A DNA stretch of 46,479 nt, taken from NCBI GenBank assembly GCA_017625935.1, contig JAGALA010000013.1, forward strand, positions 1 to 46,479, in the 5' to 3' direction. The first letter of the stretch is position 1, and each line of letters starts with the position of its first letter. Positions 43,782 through 46,479 of the stretch are shown here, one piece after another. A model generated the notes under the pieces. That model was not told the DNA's origin, ran no database searches, and worked only from the letters and a program-made list of their open reading frames with translations. Both the position numbers and the translations under genes were made by a program. This DNA is from Clostridia bacterium (GTDB lineage: Bacteria; Bacillota; Clostridia; Oscillospirales; CAG-272).

Positions 43782-44852
43782 ATGCCTGCTTATAAGGAAA
43801 AAGACAGCAAAACTTGGTATGTGTCCGTTCGTTACGAGGATTGGACGGGCAAAAAAACACGTAAGGTCAAGCGCGGATTTCAAAGCAAGCGCGAGGCTCT
43901 TGAGTGGGAGCGAAAGTTCCTTCTGAAAGAGAACGCAAGTCTTGATATGACCTTCGAGTCTTTCTTGGAGCTTTACAAGGAAGATTTGAAGGACAGACTC
44001 AAGCTAAGCACTTGGATTATGAAAACAAGCGTAATCGATCAAAAAATCCTCCCTTATTTCAAAAATAAGCGTATGTGCGATATTAAACCTTCCGACGTGA
44101 TCGCTTGGCAGAAGGTAATAATGGCGCACAGAGATGAGAATGGGAACGCCTACACGCCGACCTATCTCAAAACCATTCACAATCAGCTTAGCGCGATATT
44201 CAACCACGCTGTTCGCTACTATGAGCTTTCAAGCAACCCTGCCGCCAAGGCTGGCAATATGGGGAAGGAGAAAACGAGAGAGATGCTTTTTTGGACGAAG
44301 GACGAATATACGACCTTTGCCGAGGAGATTATGGACAAGCCCATCTCCTTCTATGCCTTTGAAATGCTCTATTGGTGCGGACTCCGTATGGGTGAATTGC
44401 TCGCCCTGACACCGAACGATTTTGATCTTGAGGACGGCATCGTCCGCATTACAAAATCCTATCAGAGAATACACGGCGAGGATGTTATCACAGATCCCAA
44501 GACCGACAAAAGTATTCGCAATATCAAAATGCCCGATTTTCTTGTGGACGAGATACAGGACTATCTCAAAGCCTTGTATAGCGTTGAGGGGGACACTCGC
44601 ATCTTCCCGATCACGAAGGGATACCTTCACCGTGAAATGACGAGAGGCTGCAATGCCACGGGTGTGAAGCGTATCCGTATTCACGACCTTCGCCACTCGC
44701 ACGTTTCCTTGCTTATAAATATGGGATTTTCAGCCGTTGCGATAGCAGACCGTGTCGGTCACGAAAGCATTGATATCACCTACCGCTACGCACACCTTTT
44801 CCCGACCACGCAGAAGGAAATCGCAAACAAATTAAACACAGAGAGAGGTTAA
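43782..44852 (+). CDS. Tyrosine recombinase (integrase) of the element
   Basis: Protein of 356 residues. The N-terminal arm-binding domain (about 5-45) has TWYVSVRYEDWTGKKTRKVK. The core-binding SAM-like domain spans about 55-155. The catalytic domain has Arg 202 (CGLRMGELLAL), HDLRHSH with His 301 and Arg 304, GHESID with His 327, and the nucleophile Tyr 336 in TYRYAHLF. All catalytic residues are present, so it should be active. The family is that of Firmicutes integrative elements. The gene is translationally linked to the excisionase-like gene. Confidence 0.93.
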   Translation: MPAYKEKDSKTWYVSVRYEDWTGKKTRKVKRGFQSKREALEWERKFLLKENASLDMTFESFLELYKEDLKDRLKLSTWIMKTSVIDQKILPYFKNKRMCDIKPSDVIAWQKVIMAHRDENGNAYTPTYLKTIHNQLSAIFNHAVRYYELSSNPAAKAGNMGKEKTREMLFWTKDEYTTFAEEIMDKPISFYAFEMLYWCGLRMGELLALTPNDFDLEDGIVRITKSYQRIHGEDVITDPKTDKSIRNIKMPDFLVDEIQDYLKALYSVEGDTRIFPITKGYLHREMTRGCNATGVKRIRIHDLRHSHVSLLINMGFSAVAIADRVGHESIDITYRYAHLFPTTQKEIANKLNTERG

Positions 44853-44856
44853 TATT

Positions 44857-45183
44857 ATGTCAGCAAAAAACAGAGATAAGTATCAGAGATGGCGTTGCCA
44901 CACAATCGCATTCAGAATGTCACCCGAGGAAAGCCGTCAGCTTGATATTGCCGTGAAGCTTTCGGGACTCACGAAGCAAGATTATGTGTGCAACCGTTGC
45001 CTTGAGCGTGATGTGGTTGTACAGGGCAATCCGAGGGTTTACAAGGCTCTCAAGGGGCAGTTGGCAGAGGTACTCGCCGAGTTGCGCGAACTCGCCACAG
45101 CGTGCGAAATTTCGCCCGAACTGCTCGAAACAATCAACCTTATCACCGTTACGATGGAAGGAATGAAAGGAGAGAGCGTATGA
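44857..45183 (+). CDS. MobC-like relaxosome protein (ribbon-helix-helix)
   Basis: Protein of 108 residues. The segment HTIAFRMSPEESRQLDIAVK followed by SGLTKQDYVCNRCL has the beta-helix-helix pattern of ribbon-helix-helix DNA-binding proteins. The C-terminal helix (ALKGQLAEVLAELREL) recalls MobC accessory proteins that bind oriT with a relaxase. The stop overlaps the next start (ATGA). The assignment rests on pattern and position, between an integrase and a replication-type ATPase. Confidence 0.65.
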   Translation: MSAKNRDKYQRWRCHTIAFRMSPEESRQLDIAVKLSGLTKQDYVCNRCLERDVVVQGNPRVYKALKGQLAEVLAELRELATACEISPELLETINLITVTMEGMKGESV

Positions 45184-46331
45184 CGGAAAAAGAAATGACC
45201 GCCCTTGCAACATCTGTTGGCGCAGATGCAGGACAGTCATCTCAAAGTATTCACACAGATAGTATATCACAAACAGAAGAAGAAAACAAGGGGTTTGACG
45301 ATTTTTTCTACGATTTTCGCAGAGAGTGGATTTTGGCGAATGACACCTCTTATTTGAAAACCGTAACAATGGACGAGCTTTACGACACAACCTTCGATGT
45401 AAGTCTGCCGATTATTGACGGTGTACTTTATCCGGGCACGTACCTTTTCGCAGGGCCGTCGAAGGTGGGAAAGAGTTTCCTGATGGCACAGCTCGCCTAC
45501 CACGTCAGCACAGGCACAGAGCTGTGGGGCAACGCCGTGCGAAAAGGCACGGTGCTGTACCTCGCTCTTGAGGATGATTACGCAAGACTCCAACGCAGGC
45601 TCTACCGTATGTTCGGTACGAACAGCGCGCCGAATTTGCATCTCGCTACCGAGGCGAGAGTTCTCGGCAACGGCTTTGACGAACAAATCAAAGCCTTCAT
45701 TCGCAACCATCCCGACACACGCCTGATCATTATTGATGTGCTTCAGCGTGTGCGTGATGTGGGCGGTAAGGATTACAGCTACGCAAGCGACTATGAAATC
45801 GTTGCGAAGCTGAAGGCAATGACCGACGGCACGGGCGTTGCTCTCCTGATCGTCCACCACACAAGAAAGCAACAAGCGGACGATATTTTTGATATGATTT
45901 CCGGCACGAACGGTCTGATGGGTGCCGCCGACGGCGCGTTTATTATCAGCAAGGAAAGGCGAACGGGCAACGGCGCGACCATTGATGTGGTCGGCAGAGA
46001 TCAGCCCGATCAGAAATTTTACCTCAACCGTAATGTTGAAACACTTGTGTGGGAGCTTGAGAAAGCCGAGAACGAATTATGGGTAGAGCCGAGCGATCCC
46101 TTGCTCGACTCCGTTGCTTCTTTTCTTTCTGCCGGTAAGTCAAGTTGGGTGGGTTCGCCAACCGAACTTGCAACGCTTCTCTGCGTTGATATGAAGCCGA
46201 ACGTACTCACGCTGAGGTTGAACATCAATGCAGGACGGCTGCTAAAGGAATACGGCATCCGATATAAGAGCAGCCGTTGTCACGACGGGCGCAAGGTGAG
46301 CTTATCACTTGCAGAGCCAAGTCCGGCGTGA
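45180..46331 (+). CDS. RepA-like AAA ATPase (RecA/DnaB-type helicase fold)
   Basis: Protein of 383 residues; the ATG at 45180 overlaps the upstream stop and follows AAAGGAGAG. Walker A is GPSKVGKS at 92-99 and Walker B LIIID at about 182-186. LIVHHTRKQ near 222-230 matches the sensor strand of RepA/AAA_25 helicases. The C-terminal 100 residues form a winged-helix-like region. Such proteins unwind DNA for replication of plasmids and excised integrative elements. The N-terminal 60 residues are variable and Ser/Thr-rich. Confidence 0.85.
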   Translation: MTEKEMTALATSVGADAGQSSQSIHTDSISQTEEENKGFDDFFYDFRREWILANDTSYLKTVTMDELYDTTFDVSLPIIDGVLYPGTYLFAGPSKVGKSFLMAQLAYHVSTGTELWGNAVRKGTVLYLALEDDYARLQRRLYRMFGTNSAPNLHLATEARVLGNGFDEQIKAFIRNHPDTRLIIIDVLQRVRDVGGKDYSYASDYEIVAKLKAMTDGTGVALLIVHHTRKQQADDIFDMISGTNGLMGAADGAFIISKERRTGNGATIDVVGRDQPDQKFYLNRNVETLVWELEKAENELWVEPSDPLLDSVASFLSAGKSSWVGSPTELATLLCVDMKPNVLTLRLNINAGRLLKEYGIRYKSSRCHDGRKVSLSLAEPSPA

Positions 46332-46345
46332 CGCTCCGTGACGGT

Positions 46346-46479
46346 CGTGTCGGTGTTAGTGGGGTGTGTAAAACACCGTCACCACCGACACGCATCGACA
46401 CGGTGCCGGGGTGCAGGGGCAGCGTCCCGCCCCCTCGGGAGAGCGCAATAGCATCTTTTGATGGCCTTTAGGCTGTCAA
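46346..46479. other. Hairpin-rich region, possible oriT, cut by window edge
   Basis: CGTGTCGGTG (46346-46355) and CACCGACACG (46383-46392) form a perfect 10-bp inverted repeat. It encloses a smaller GGTGT-GTAAA-ACACC stem. Further right, TCCCG/CGGGA and TTGA-tg-GCC-ttta-GGC-tg-TCAA (46458-46479) form more hairpins, the last reaching the window end. Lying after mobC- and repA-like genes, this is where an origin of transfer or replication would be expected. No nick site can be identified. Confidence 0.45.

Noticed and set aside
45102..45179. Upstream in-frame ATG extending the RepA-like protein by 26 residues.
   Set aside because: It lies inside the MobC-like gene without a ribosome-binding site. 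The ATG at 45180 has one and overlaps the upstream stop in the usual coupled way.

Overview
The window looks like chromosome from an anaerobic Clostridia-class gut bacterium (Bacillota). The indicators are a SCIFF ranthipeptide precursor with its radical-SAM maturase, a pyruvate formate-lyase pair, meso-diaminopimelate dehydrogenase, strong AGGAGG ribosome-binding sites and consensus sigma-A promoters. I saw no rRNA, tRNA or CRISPR array. Gene identities come from recognising motifs by eye; no database was searched.

Layout. (1) 160-10919, minus strand: a five-gene operon reading from 10919 to 160. It encodes a 1057-residue acidic membrane-anchored coiled-coil protein, a MoxR AAA+ ATPase, a DUF58 protein, a BatA-like VWA protein and a large double-VWA membrane protein. 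This is a variant of the MoxR/Bat locus. (2) 10920-11682: a gene-free stretch holding a long imperfect inverted repeat. (3) 11683-13026, plus strand: an M20 amidohydrolase. (4) 13110-27787, minus strand: a surface polysaccharide operon reading from an initiating sugar-phosphate transferase at 27787. It continues through an epimerase, five glycosyltransferases, a Wzy-like polymerase, a Wzx-like flippase, LicD, a cytidylyltransferase, a bifunctional fucokinase/GDP-fucose pyrophosphorylase (Fkp) and an uncharacterised nucleotidyltransferase. The middle of the operon is visibly AT-richer than its ends. (5) 28043-30289, minus: a membrane-anchored, degenerate cyclophilin with repeated beta domains. 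(6) 30457-33381, plus: scfA (SCIFF), scfB (maturase) and a PLP-dependent decarboxylase. (7) 33412-34395, minus: ddh. (8) 34541-34857: two adjacent MITE-like elements. Part of the second recurs at the left window edge. (9) 34865-36472, minus: a secreted leucine-rich-repeat protein, divergent from an AraC regulator (36592-37464). (10) 37595-40563, plus: pflB-pflA. (11) 40654-41655, plus: a stand-alone ATP-pyrophosphatase subunit of GMP synthase (guaA). (12) From about 41656 to the right edge: the left end of an integrative mobilizable or conjugative element, with a DUF6076-like gene, an excisionase-like HTH protein, a tyrosine integrase, a MobC-like protein, a RepA-like ATPase and a hairpin-rich region that may be oriT. 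Its far end lies outside the window.

Themes. Much of the window concerns the cell surface: polysaccharide synthesis with possible fucose and CDP-linked decoration, VWA/MoxR membrane complexes, a secreted LRR protein and an extracytoplasmic pseudo-cyclophilin. The least ordinary signals are the seven-cysteine SCIFF peptide, the pseudo-cyclophilin with a His-rich insert, the paired MITE-like elements lying just after stop codons, and two interlocked face-to-face promoters controlling the mobile element.
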